Shown piece after piece: positions 26,724-35,011 of a stretch of DNA of 64,000 nt. A model generated the notes under the pieces. It ran no database searches and was not told the origin of the DNA. It saw only the letters and a list, made by a program, of their open reading frames with translations. This DNA is from CAYUEN01 sp964443745 (lineage in GTDB: Bacteria > Campylobacterota > Campylobacteria > Campylobacterales > QNZT01), in the NCBI GenBank assembly GCA_964443745.1, contig CAYUEN010000003.1, positions 35,135 to 99,134 on the forward strand, read 5' to 3'. A program made the position numbers and the translations under genes. Within the stretch, counting starts at the first letter, position 1. Each line of letters starts with the position of its first letter.

Positions 26724-27845
26724 ATGAACAATCGACACCTCATGGTCGCCAGCTATATCAATCAGGCGTTTCTGGAAGCCCAGATCGAGCGGGTCAAAAA
26801 TTACGATTCCCACCTGAGTGTGATGAAATTCGAGCTCAAATTCGATCCCAAAGAGGGAGACAAGTTCAAAGAGATCGTCAAATTTATGTATTCGTTTCTC
26901 AATTTCACGCCGATCGTCTACGAAGGCGGCAACAGCTTTACGCTCTTCATTCATGAAATGAAGCTCCATACCGCCGTTATGACCGTCAAGAACATGTTGA
27001 TGAGTATCAAAATCAAATACGGAATCGTGATCAATACGGTGGGGATTACGGGGTATGACGAGCAAGACGATCTGGCGGATATACTCGACCGTGTCCATCG
27101 ATTCTATATGAAATCGAAAGTGATGAAAGATGTGGATATCTATTACGGGACGCGCTATTTCGAATATGGACATCTGGGAAGCTTCGAAAATATTCGTAAT
27201 GTTTTGATACAGGAGCCCAAAATCAACCTCTACGGCTTTTACAAAGAGGCACCGCTGATGAGTCGCGTGGAGGTGCTGGAGGCGAAAGAGGGGATGATCA
27301 AAATCCGTGCGCAAAAAGAGTATATCCCTTTTCTCAAACGGCAGGAGTATATCTATCTGGAGCACTTCATGATTCCGGACGTGATGCGTGCGGATATCAC
27401 TCACATCGATTTCAACGCTTCGGAGTTGACGCTGGAGAATATCAAGTTCATCGACAACTCTCCGGTACACAGGCAAAACGTACGTGTCGCTCCGCACCGT
27501 CCTCTCAAAGCGATTCTCGAATACGAAGAGAGTTTCGTCGTGGAGGGAATCGTAGCCGATCTCTCCAAAAGCTCCATACTTTTTACCACTCAGCTGAGTA
27601 AAATCGAAGAACTCCAGGCCAAAGGGTTGCACAACAAGGAGTTTTTGCTCAAATTTCATCTGGAGACGACCCACAAGACGACGACGGCGATCAAACTCAA
27701 GGCGATGGTCTACAAAATCTTCGGCAACCAAATCGTCTTGAATATCTATCCGGATGCGCAGACGCAGGTGGAGCTTTCCGAATATATCGCGATGTGCCAG
27801 AATCTGATGTTGTTGGAGATTCAGCAGGGACGCACGATCGATTAG
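26724..27845 (+). CDS. Cytoplasmic protein with possible degenerate GGDEF and PilZ-like domains
   Basis: Protein of 373 residues, no signal peptide or membrane segment. Residues about 30-170 have the spacing and hydrophobic pattern of a nucleotide-cyclase (GGDEF) fold, but the catalytic signature is replaced by YEGGNSFTLFIH (near 70-81), so it should be inactive. Residues about 250-365 resemble a PilZ domain: VAPHRPLKAILEYEE, then GIVADLSKSSILF in place of the D/NxSxxG motif. ATG after a GAAAAACAG leader; weak ribosome site (AAAGAG). It lies between ciaB and a transglycosylase and 2 kb from a diguanylate cyclase. Domain assignments are pattern-based and uncertain; a c-di-GMP receptor role is a hypothesis. 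Confidence 0.6.
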   Translation: MNNRHLMVASYINQAFLEAQIERVKNYDSHLSVMKFELKFDPKEGDKFKEIVKFMYSFLNFTPIVYEGGNSFTLFIHEMKLHTAVMTVKNMLMSIKIKYGIVINTVGITGYDEQDDLADILDRVHRFYMKSKVMKDVDIYYGTRYFEYGHLGSFENIRNVLIQEPKINLYGFYKEAPLMSRVEVLEAKEGMIKIRAQKEYIPFLKRQEYIYLEHFMIPDVMRADITHIDFNASELTLENIKFIDNSPVHRQNVRVAPHRPLKAILEYEESFVVEGIVADLSKSSILFTTQLSKIEELQAKGLHNKEFLLKFHLETTHKTTTAIKLKAMVYKIFGNQIVLNIYPDAQTQVELSEYIAMCQNLMLLEIQQGRTID

Positions 27846-28354
27846 ATGTTGTAGCGGCTGAGATAGCGGAGGTTTTTGCGGACTTTTTCGTAGTAGGGAT
27901 GGTTGATATGGCCACCGTTGTAGCGGCTGATCGCCTCGAAGCCGTCTTTGGAGTGTTCATGGAGCCAGACGATATAAAGCACCGCGATTTTGGCATTGAA
28001 GGCGATATCGTGCATCAGCCGTTTGATCAACTCCGTATCGCTCATCCATAATACATCTTTCAGGCGGTAGGTTTTGGCGACGAATCGAGCCGTGGCCAGA
28101 CGCACCTGCATCACGCCGTAGGATGCCTCCTTGATTCCCCTTCTAAGTAGCTGCTTGTCTCCGAATTTCGCCTTTCCGGCGCGGGTTTCGCTCATACAGA
28201 TCGCCATCGCCACTTTTTCGTAGGTGCGGCCGTTTCGATCCGGATACCGCAGTGCGATATTCTTGACGATTTTGAGGGTGATGATCTGTTTCATATCGAG
28301 AGCCCGGGCATCCATCGCGCTTATCAGCAGTATCAAAAGCAGAAGGATTCTCAT
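27842..28354 (-). CDS. Small SLT-type lytic transglycosylase-like protein
   Basis: Exported protein of 170 residues. A signal peptide (MRILLLLILLISAMDARA) is followed by an SLT-like fold: the likely catalytic Glu in AICMSETRAGKAKFG (near residue 60), SYGVMQVRL (near 85-93) and the terminal ISRYNGGHINHPYY (near 147-160). It probably cleaves peptidoglycan glycan strands, perhaps to open the wall for a secretion or motility apparatus, or acts as a housekeeping enzyme. The start at 28354 overlaps the stop of the EI24 gene by four bases; upstream in-frame codons lie inside that gene. Its end overlaps the convergent 26724 gene. Confidence 0.8.
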   Translation of the reverse strand: MRILLLLILLISAMDARALDMKQIITLKIVKNIALRYPDRNGRTYEKVAMAICMSETRAGKAKFGDKQLLRRGIKEASYGVMQVRLATARFVAKTYRLKDVLWMSDTELIKRLMHDIAFNAKIAVLYIVWLHEHSKDGFEAISRYNGGHINHPYYEKVRKNLRYLSRYNI

Positions 28355-29106
28355 ACCAGCCCCTCGTTTCTGGCGCGAATCGTATTGGTGAAGAAGAGGT
28401 GTGCCAGGAGTGTGACGAACCACACCTGCAGGAAAATCGCGGCCAGGGGGATCAGTGAAACGGCATAGAGTGTGAGTGTCGTGGTACGAAAGGAGCCTTT
28501 GTAAGCTTTGGTCACCTTTTTGAACTCCGCTTTACTGTCGATTTGAGATCCAACATCCAGCAGCAAAAAGGAGTGAAAGAGATAGTAAAAAGGGAGGTTG
28601 ATGGCGATGAAGTTGACGGCCGGGACGAACATGAAAGGAAGAGCCAGCAGCAGCAACAATCCGAAGATTCCGAAAATTTTCAGATACATTCCGATCGAAG
28701 AGACGAACGTGAAGTCGTCGTTTTTGATCACGAAATCGGGATAGTGTCTTTTGTGGACGAGCTTGACGATGGCGGGAGTGAAAAATCCGATTACGACCAC
28801 GGCGATCACAACACTGAGCATAATGACCGCGATCGCCCCCACGAGATAGTAGAAAATCGTAAAAAGCCACTTGAAAACGGAAAAAGTCAGCAGCCATGTC
28901 AGCCAGGGATGCGCTTTGGGATCGATGAAGGGAAAGACCCCCCGATCGATGCTGTCGGTGAGGGTATGCAGAAGGTCTCCGCCGTATCCGAAGTAGAAAA
29001 AACCCAAAAGAACGAACGTAATCAGAAACGGAACGATCGAGAGGGAGAGAAAGGCGGGGGAGAGAAAGTCTCTCAGGCTTTTGCCGAAGAGTTTCGCTTC
29101 GATCAT
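28351..29106 (-). CDS. EI24-domain (CysZ-like) inner membrane protein
   Basis: Protein of 251 residues with about four to five membrane segments: residues 15-40, 65-80, 85-115, 145-170 and 215-240. The arrangement and the PFMFVPAVNFIAINLPFYYL segment fit the EI24/CysZ family (CysZ transports sulfate in E. coli). Campylobacterota carry EI24 proteins of unknown substrate. It overlaps dut upstream and the transglycosylase downstream by four bases each, a tightly coupled trio. Confidence 0.8.
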   Translation of the reverse strand: MIEAKLFGKSLRDFLSPAFLSLSIVPFLITFVLLGFFYFGYGGDLLHTLTDSIDRGVFPFIDPKAHPWLTWLLTFSVFKWLFTIFYYLVGAIAVIMLSVVIAVVVIGFFTPAIVKLVHKRHYPDFVIKNDDFTFVSSIGMYLKIFGIFGLLLLLALPFMFVPAVNFIAINLPFYYLFHSFLLLDVGSQIDSKAEFKKVTKAYKGSFRTTTLTLYAVSLIPLAAIFLQVWFVTLLAHLFFTNTIRARNEGLV

Positions 29107-29798
29107 TTGTCGATGTCGCTATAGGCGAGTTCGAGTGCCCGGTAGAGCTCTTTGGCTCCCAGCGGTCGCTCCTCCAGCAGATCCAGCATCACTTCGTTGT
29201 CCTCTTTGCCGTTCCAGTTTTTGATGTAGGTTCCCTCTTTGTAGCCGTGTTCCTGTCGGAAGCGGTTGAGGACGTTCTTGGCCAGATAGTAGCGGTAGAG
29301 GATATCGAGATTTACGCCGCAAAGTAGGGAGATTTCGATGAAATCGTCGACCATTTTGTCGAAAGAGGCGTGTTCGAGGGCGTCTTTCATCATATGCTCG
29401 ATGCTGTTGACCACACAGAGAGTGTCTTCGTCGTCGGGATGGATCGGCTCTTTGCAAAACTCGCTGAAATTCTGCGCATCCAGGACGAAATCGACGATAT
29501 CTTCGATCGTGCCCAGATGCCGCTCTTTGTACTCTTCGAGTCCCAGACTCATCACGAAATGCCAGATATCGACGATTTCAACCTTGATATTTTCCCAATC
29601 GGGCGCGATATCGATATTTTTCCAGTGTTTCCAGTTGAAGCTGTCGATGAGTTCCGCACACTCCATGTAGATGCAGCGGCGCCAGTTGATGATGCGACCT
29701 TGTTTCGTATACCCTTTTTCCCACCCTTCGCCGTTGGTTTCGTCGTTGAGAAACTGTTGCAGTTCGAACATCTCCAGAAGCATCTGTTTCGTTTTCAC
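29103..29798 (-). CDS. dut: Dimeric dUTP diphosphatase (all-alpha MazG-type)
   Basis: Hydrolyses dUTP to dUMP to keep uracil out of DNA. It is the all-alpha dimeric type found in Campylobacter, not the trimeric beta-type. RRCIYMECAELIDSF (near residues 39-53) and EIVDIWHFVMSL (near 74-85) provide the metal-binding acidic residues, and the NDETNGEGWEKGYT segment near 18-31 contacts substrate. The GTG start at 29798 is chosen by alignment in memory with Campylobacter dUTPase, where about 15 residues precede LQQ; AAAGG lies 7 bases upstream, and GTGA overlaps the stop of the preceding small gene. Confidence 0.92.
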   Translation of the reverse strand: MKTKQMLLEMFELQQFLNDETNGEGWEKGYTKQGRIINWRRCIYMECAELIDSFNWKHWKNIDIAPDWENIKVEIVDIWHFVMSLGLEEYKERHLGTIEDIVDFVLDAQNFSEFCKEPIHPDDEDTLCVVNSIEHMMKDALEHASFDKMVDDFIEISLLCGVNLDILYRYYLAKNVLNRFRQEHGYKEGTYIKNWNGKEDNEVMLDLLEERPLGAKELYRALELAYSDIDK

Positions 29799-30028
29799 GG
29801 CTCGCCTTTCATTCTGTACGCCTGCATGCCGCATTTGGCTTCGTAGGTTGTGTTTTGGATTCTCTCCAGATCCGCTTGCGCTCTTTGCAGCACCTTTTTC
29901 CGATCCACGATCGGAGCCATCAATCTGTTTTTTTCCGTCATCGGAATCGACTGATCCGATACGATCGCCATGATTTCCCGCTCCAGATCGTTCATCGTCT
30001 CTTCGATGCAATTTAGTATCTTTTCCAT
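29795..30028 (-). CDS. Small coiled-coil protein of unknown function
   Basis: Protein of 77 residues, highly charged and predicted almost wholly helical (residues 1-60 with heptad-like spacing), ending in YEAKCGMQAYRMKGEP. Its stop overlaps the GTG start of dut, and the ATG lies near the divergent start of the CitE-like gene. Coding is supported by the tight coupling to dut and by the absence of a long competing reading on the other strand. No homologue recognised. Confidence 0.6.
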   Translation of the reverse strand: MEKILNCIEETMNDLEREIMAIVSDQSIPMTEKNRLMAPIVDRKKVLQRAQADLERIQNTTYEAKCGMQAYRMKGEP

Positions 30029-30068
30029 CAAATTATTATACCATGTGAAAAAAAGAGCGAGGTAAAAG

Positions 30069-31019
30069 GTGGTTTTCGAGGATATTTCCCCCTTTTCGGA
30101 GATGGACGAGAGGTGGCTGGAGGGGTTGATACGCACACCCGAAAGAGAGAAAGCGGCGGTTCGAAATCCCAGAAGCGCGATGATGCTCAATCCTCTCAAG
30201 CTCGACCATCTGAACAGAATCGACGATCTGGATGCCGATATGATCGTCGTCAATCTCGAAGACGGTGTCGCTCCCGCGATGAAAAGAAGAGCCTTGCTGC
30301 TTGCCTGCGTTTTCATCTCCAACCTCACCGCATCAAGATCACGCATCGTCGTGCGGGTCAATCCGATCGACGAAGGGGGTGCCGAAGAGATCGCTCTGCT
30401 GAACGCTGCGCGCCCGGATTGTATCCGTGTCGCCAAAATCAAAACGCCCGAAGACGTACGAAAGACGCTGGAGATTCTGGATCCGGAAATCGGACTCAAC
30501 CTCTCCATCGAGACGAAAGAGGCGCTCGAAAATCTCACGCGTCTGAATGTGGAAGGGAGGGTGGAGACGGCCTCTTTGGGAATCATGGATATGCTCAACT
30601 CTCTCGGACTTCCCCACCATCTGCTTCACCTCCAAAATCCTACGGTTCGCCATCTGCTCGCACGTTTTTTGATCGATGCGCGAATCGCGGGTCTCTATCC
30701 GATCGGATTCACCTATCAGGAGTATCGGGATACGGAAGGATTTAAGAAGTGGTGCGAGTTGCAAAAAGAGATGGGATATCGCTGCGTAAGCTGTCTGGGA
30801 CCCGCTCAGGTGGCGATCGCCCATGAAGTTTTTCTTCCCCCTTCGGAAGAGATAAAACGCGCGCGCTACATCAAAGAGCGATTCGAGACGATGTTGAAAG
30901 AGAACGTGAGCGGTTTTATGGACGAGCGTTACGGTTTCATCGACGAGCCGATCTACAAAGACGCTTTGTTAACCTTGGAAAATTACGATAGAATAACGCA
31001 AAAACAAGGAAGATCATGA
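30069..31019 (+). CDS. HpcH/HpaI aldolase / CitE-like lyase family protein
   Basis: TIM-barrel C-C lyase family (citrate lyase beta, malyl/citramalyl-CoA lyase relatives), 316 residues. Motifs: MIVVNLEDGVAPAMK (near residues 58-72, metal-binding Glu-Asp), VRVNPID (about 95-101), and a second acidic site near NLSIETKEA (about 145-153). The GTG start at 30069 has GAGG at 6 bases. It precedes ribH with a four-base overlap, in the place where C. jejuni, as I recall, has kdsA. Specific substrate unknown; members of this family also occur as stand-alone enzymes outside citrate fermentation. Confidence 0.82.
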   Translation: MVFEDISPFSEMDERWLEGLIRTPEREKAAVRNPRSAMMLNPLKLDHLNRIDDLDADMIVVNLEDGVAPAMKRRALLLACVFISNLTASRSRIVVRVNPIDEGGAEEIALLNAARPDCIRVAKIKTPEDVRKTLEILDPEIGLNLSIETKEALENLTRLNVEGRVETASLGIMDMLNSLGLPHHLLHLQNPTVRHLLARFLIDARIAGLYPIGFTYQEYRDTEGFKKWCELQKEMGYRCVSCLGPAQVAIAHEVFLPPSEEIKRARYIKERFETMLKENVSGFMDERYGFIDEPIYKDALLTLENYDRITQKQGRS

Positions 31020-31486
31020 ATATTATAGAAGGACAGCTTTCATTAGAAGGGAGCGAAAAGATTGCGATCATCAACGCCAGATTCAACCATATCATCACCG
31101 ACAGACTCGTGGAGGGAGCCAAAGACGCCTTTTTGCGCCATGGCGGAAACGAAGCCAATCTCGACCTGATCCTCGTGCCCGGCGCCTTCGAACTTCCGTT
31201 CGCACTCGATCGCGTGCTCTCGGTCGGAGGTTACGACGGGATCTGCTGCGTGGGTGCCATAATCCGCGGCAGTACGCCCCATTTCGACTACGTCTCCGCC
31301 GAGGCGACCAAAGGGATCGCCAACGTGACCCTCAAACACGGCAAGCCGGTTACGTTCGGCGTGCTGACTACCGATACGATCGAGCAGGCGATCGAACGGG
31401 CGGGTTCCAAAGCGGGGAACAAAGGCTTCGAAGCGATGACGGGACTGATCGAAATGATCAGCCTTTACCGAAACTTTCGAGGATAG
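31016..31486 (+). CDS. ribH: 6,7-dimethyl-8-ribityllumazine synthase
   Basis: Condenses dihydroxybutanone phosphate with the ribityl pyrimidine in riboflavin synthesis, usually as a 60-mer shell. FNHIITDRLVEGA (near residues 22-34), VPGAFELPFA (near 54-63) and GAIIRGSTPHFDYV (near 81-94, with the catalytic His) are characteristic; 156 residues. ATG with AAGGAAG upstream, overlapping the previous stop. Confidence 0.97.
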   Translation: MNIIEGQLSLEGSEKIAIINARFNHIITDRLVEGAKDAFLRHGGNEANLDLILVPGAFELPFALDRVLSVGGYDGICCVGAIIRGSTPHFDYVSAEATKGIANVTLKHGKPVTFGVLTTDTIEQAIERAGSKAGNKGFEAMTGLIEMISLYRNFRG

Positions 31487-31489
31487 CGC

Positions 31490-31891
31490 GTGGCGACCAG
31501 ACATCAGGCCAGAGAGAGTGTGATCACGGTACTCTATGCCAAAGATATCGGAAACGAGGGAATCGACAAATTCGTCGACGAACTTTTCGAAGAGAAGAAG
31601 ATCCGAAACAGACAAAAGGCGTTTGCCGTCGGACTGCTCGAAGGGGTAAAGGAGCATATGGCTCAGATCGATACCGAGATCAACAAACACCTCAAAGAGT
31701 GGAAGCTCGACCAGATCGGCCATATCGAACGCGCGATTTTGCGACTGGGTGCGTATGAAATCCTCAAGACCGATATCGACGACGCCGTAGCGATCAACGA
31801 AGCGATCGAACTGGCCAAAAACCTCGCCGGAGATACCGCACCCAGGTTGATCAACGGCGTACTCGATGCGATCGCGAAAGAGCACGGATGA
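31490..31891 (+). CDS. nusB: Transcription antitermination factor NusB
   Basis: Binds boxA RNA with S10 (NusE) for rRNA antitermination. All-helical, 133 residues, starting RHQARESVITVLYAKDIG and ending LAGDTAPRLINGVLDAI, both typical of NusB. GTG start 3 bases after the ribH stop; no ATG in frame nearby. Four-base overlap with pyrF. Confidence 0.95.
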   Translation: MATRHQARESVITVLYAKDIGNEGIDKFVDELFEEKKIRNRQKAFAVGLLEGVKEHMAQIDTEINKHLKEWKLDQIGHIERAILRLGAYEILKTDIDDAVAINEAIELAKNLAGDTAPRLINGVLDAIAKEHG

Positions 31892-32571
31892 AACTCTGCG
31901 TCGCACTCGACCACGCCGAATACGACGCCAATCTCGCGCTCGCGAAAGCGCTGAGAAAGCACGATATCTGGTTGAAGGTCGGTTTTCGAAGTTTTATTCG
32001 CGACGGCCGATCTTTGCTCGAAGCGCTCAAAGAGATCAACCCCGACTTCAAAATCTTTCTCGATCTCAAACTCTACGATATTCCCAATACGATGGCGGAT
32101 GCGGCCGAAGAGATCGCGAAACTCGGTGTGGAGATGTTCAATATCCATGCCTCCAGCGGCAAGAAGGCGATGCGCGGCGTGATGGAGCGGCTCGAAAAAC
32201 TGCCGCACAGACCGCTGGTTTTGGCCGTGACCGCATTGACGAGTTTCGACGATGCGACTTTTCGAGACATATACGGTGCGGATATCCGGACGAAAGCGCG
32301 GCAATTTTCAAATGAGGCTTACGAGAGCGGGCTTGATGGTGTCGTCTGCTCCGTATACGAGAGCGCGATGATCAAAAACGATACGGCGGAGGATTTTCTG
32401 ACGCTGACGCCGGGAATCAGACCCTTCGGAGAAGCCGCCGCGGATCAGAAGAGAGTGGCCGATCTGCAGACGGCGAAAGAGGAGAGGGTCGATTTTATCG
32501 TCGTGGGTCGCCCGATCTATCGGGCGGAAAATCCGGGCGCGGTCGTGGAGAAAATTTTAAGCCAAATATAA
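31888..32571 (+). CDS. pyrF: Orotidine 5'-phosphate decarboxylase
   Basis: Last step of UMP synthesis. TIM barrel of 227 residues with the catalytic IFLDLKLYDIPNTM (near residues 56-69, the D-K-x-x-D charged array), HASSGKKAM phosphate contacts, and the C-terminal TPGIRPFGEAAADQ (near 173-186). Third gene of ribH-nusB-pyrF, an order conserved in Campylobacter. Confidence 0.97.
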   Translation: MKLCVALDHAEYDANLALAKALRKHDIWLKVGFRSFIRDGRSLLEALKEINPDFKIFLDLKLYDIPNTMADAAEEIAKLGVEMFNIHASSGKKAMRGVMERLEKLPHRPLVLAVTALTSFDDATFRDIYGADIRTKARQFSNEAYESGLDGVVCSVYESAMIKNDTAEDFLTLTPGIRPFGEAAADQKRVADLQTAKEERVDFIVVGRPIYRAENPGAVVEKILSQI

Positions 32572-32604
32572 ACATTCATGAGCTAAAATTACGCTCCTTC
32601 GAAT

Positions 32605-32695
32605 GGACAGGTGGGTGAGCTGGCTGAAACCACATCCCTGCTAAGGATGCGTACTCGTAAGGGTACCGAGGGTTCGAATCCCTCCCTGTCCGCCA
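32605..32695 (+). tRNA. tRNA-Ser (anticodon GCU)
   Basis: A 91-base class II tRNA. The acceptor stem GGACAGG pairs with CCTGTCC, followed by G and an encoded CCA end. The anticodon stem CATCC/GGATG closes loop CTGCTAA with anticodon GCT at 32640-32642 (reads AGC/AGU). A long variable arm (GTACTCGTAAGGGTAC region) and the GGTTCGAATCC T-arm fit serine. A -10-like TAAAAT lies about 20 bases upstream. Confidence 0.96.
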
Positions 32696-32729
32696 CTATC
32701 TCGTTTTATCCGTTATCCTATGAAAACGC

Positions 32730-34463
32730 TTACAGGCCGCTTGGTTGCCCCATCCTGAGAGGTCCACCTCTTGCACCGCTCCAGAGTATACAGTTGTTCG
32801 CCGAATCGGGTACGCTGAAGATATCCACGCCGTGGTCGAAAGTCTGTACGAAAATCTCCAGATCGCCGTCTCCATCGAGATCTCCCACCGCGGGTGCGGC
32901 GGGCGCACCATTGCCGTTGCCGTTGTGTCCGGGATCGGGGAGCGGAATATCGTACAACAAAGATCCGTCCGCGCCGAGAATCACCAGATAGCCCGAATCC
33001 TCCGTATCGGGAGAGCCGTAGGTGGCAAAAAGCACCTCGGGGGAGCCGTCCTGATTGAGGTCCGCGACGGTTGCCTCCGAAGCGTACATCACCGATTTCC
33101 CATGCATATAGTTGTATCTCCACAACTCCCGTGCATCACTACCGAAAGCATGCATGAAGCCGTCGTTGAGCGAGACGACGATCTCCGGTCGGCTGTCTCC
33201 CTGGATATCGACCGTTACGGGAGCCGGAATACCGTTGGGCGGATACCACCCCGCCACTTTGACGGGCGTACCGCCTCTGGGCAACTCCTCCCATCCGCTT
33301 TTTCGCATCGCGGAGCGCTCCGCGTTCCCGTAGGCTCCCTCCAGCACCATTATCGCATACGCCACCGTGTCGTACGGTACACCTTTTTCGACGTTCGGGA
33401 CGCCGATCACTTCGTTTTTCCCGTCTCCATCCAAATCGGCGATATTGGGAGGAGAGGCGGTCCACTGCAACCACTCCTGGTTTTTGGGATGGGGCCATGA
33501 TCCGGTATGCAGATGGTAGTGTGCCTCTTCCACCGCAGGATCGGCCCACCGTATGAATTGCCCCCAGGTCATAGGATTGTCCAGATATTCGTGGGAGGGG
33601 TTGGAGAACCACGGGGAGGCGTCTATCGCTTCGCCGTCAAGATCGAACGCCTGAATATGGTGGTTGTCGTAGGTGACGATGATTTCCATTTCGCTGTCGT
33701 CGTCGATATTGCCGATGCCCACATTAAGACCGTAGCAGCCGTATCCATGATGTCCCGCTCCGTTTCGGTCCGCGTCTCCGCCGGGGCCCGTGCGGTTGTT
33801 GTATCTTGGCCAGGCGGGAAAATTCACGCCGGCCGGTTGGTAGCTTCGGCCGTTTGCGTCGAAGACAAATACCTGGGCACCGCCGTTTTCCGTGCTTTCG
33901 GTCTGGGTGGTGGTCGCGACGACTTCGATGGTACCGTCGCCGTCCAGATCGGCGGCCGCTAGCCCTCTTATTTCCGGCGGATTTCCCGCGGTGGTGGTGT
34001 CGGCGGGCCATCCGCTTTTGAGGTGGAGTTTTTTGTTTCTATATTCGTAGGCGTAGACTTCGTTTGCGTTGCCATAGACGATTTCGGTGATGCCGTCCCC
34101 TTCCAGATCCACCACGATATGGGGTGCGTAGATTCTCCCCTTTCCCCCTTCGGCTTTGTCGAGAAGCTCTCCGTTGCGGTCATACACGAAGAGAGAGTAA
34201 CAGGCGACTATCAGTTCGTTGGAGCCGTCATGATCCAAATCGGCGACGATTGGCGAGGCGAACCACCCTGTTTCGGTTCGGAGATTTTTCCAAAAGAGCG
34301 GCCGCGACACTTCCGCTTTGCTCGCTCCCGCCTTGCAGACGGGATTTCGTTCGCCGCCGGTGGCGTTTCCGCCCTGCGTTGGAACCGAAGGGCCGCTTTC
34401 ACCGCCACATCCTACGACTGCGATCGCACAGAGTGCGAATATGTAATCTTTACAGACACTCAT
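32730..34463 (-). CDS. FG-GAP/VCBS-repeat lipoprotein
   Basis: Surface or periplasmic lipoprotein of 577 residues: signal peptide with lipobox VVGCGG (Cys near 19), a short Gly/Ser/Pro linker, then a beta-propeller-like array. At least eight calcium-binding loops of the DxDxDG type recur every 55-75 residues (DLDHDGSNE, DLEGDGITE, DLDGDGTIE, NIDDDSEME, DLDGDGKNE, DIQGDSRPE, DLNQDGSPE, DLDGDGDLE). Such integrin-like propellers mediate adhesion or carbohydrate binding; no catalytic motif is seen. ATG preceded by AAGGAGG. No co-directional partner adjoins it. Confidence 0.85.
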   Translation of the reverse strand: MSVCKDYIFALCAIAVVGCGGESGPSVPTQGGNATGGERNPVCKAGASKAEVSRPLFWKNLRTETGWFASPIVADLDHDGSNELIVACYSLFVYDRNGELLDKAEGGKGRIYAPHIVVDLEGDGITEIVYGNANEVYAYEYRNKKLHLKSGWPADTTTAGNPPEIRGLAAADLDGDGTIEVVATTTQTESTENGGAQVFVFDANGRSYQPAGVNFPAWPRYNNRTGPGGDADRNGAGHHGYGCYGLNVGIGNIDDDSEMEIIVTYDNHHIQAFDLDGEAIDASPWFSNPSHEYLDNPMTWGQFIRWADPAVEEAHYHLHTGSWPHPKNQEWLQWTASPPNIADLDGDGKNEVIGVPNVEKGVPYDTVAYAIMVLEGAYGNAERSAMRKSGWEELPRGGTPVKVAGWYPPNGIPAPVTVDIQGDSRPEIVVSLNDGFMHAFGSDARELWRYNYMHGKSVMYASEATVADLNQDGSPEVLFATYGSPDTEDSGYLVILGADGSLLYDIPLPDPGHNGNGNGAPAAPAVGDLDGDGDLEIFVQTFDHGVDIFSVPDSANNCILWSGARGGPLRMGQPSGL

Positions 34464-34539
34464 CGTATCCTCCTTGGGAAGAGTTTACTACAGGAGATTA
34501 AATCGAAAGTAACATAAGTGTTTATGGTATCATGGCTTT

Positions 34540-35010
34540 ATGGCGATAGAGATCGAAAGAAAGTTTTTGGTAAAAGAGGAAAGCTGGCCGAAAAAGAACC
34601 CCGTTTTGTATATGCAGGGGTATCTGAGTCTCGATACCGAGCGTGTCGTTCGGGTGCGTGTGGCGGACGATCGTGGATATTTGACGATCAAAGGTAAAAA
34701 CGAAGGTGTCGCCAGGCTCGAATTCGAATACGAAATTCCCGTGGAAGATGCGAAGGAGATACTCGAAAAACTCGCTATTCGCCCTATCATCGTCAAATAC
34801 CGTTATCGTATCGAATATGCAGGATTCGTCTGGGAAGTGGATCGGTTTCTCGGCGAAAACGAAGGGTTGGTGATCGCGGAGGTGGAGCTGAAAGAAAAAA
34901 ACCGACACCCCCCGCTTCCTCCCTGGGTCGGCGCGGAGGTGACGGGAGATCCGCGTTATTACAACGCCAATCTCGTCCTACACCCCTACAAGATGTGGGG
35001 GAAAGGGTAG
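34540..35010 (+). CDS. CYTH-domain triphosphate tunnel metalloenzyme
   Basis: Bacterial CYTH protein of 156 residues, probably an inorganic tripolyphosphatase or another triphosphate hydrolase. The defining ExExK sequence is at residues 4-8 (IEIERKFLV), followed by basic strands RVRVADDRGYLTIKGK and YRYRIEYAG and the acidic VDRFLGENEGLVIAEVELK that line the tunnel. Start ATG, weak ribosome site. The gene faces the next one tail to tail, one base apart. Confidence 0.85.
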   Translation: MAIEIERKFLVKEESWPKKNPVLYMQGYLSLDTERVVRVRVADDRGYLTIKGKNEGVARLEFEYEIPVEDAKEILEKLAIRPIIVKYRYRIEYAGFVWEVDRFLGENEGLVIAEVELKEKNRHPPLPPWVGAEVTGDPRYYNANLVLHPYKMWGKG

Positions 35011-35011
35011 T

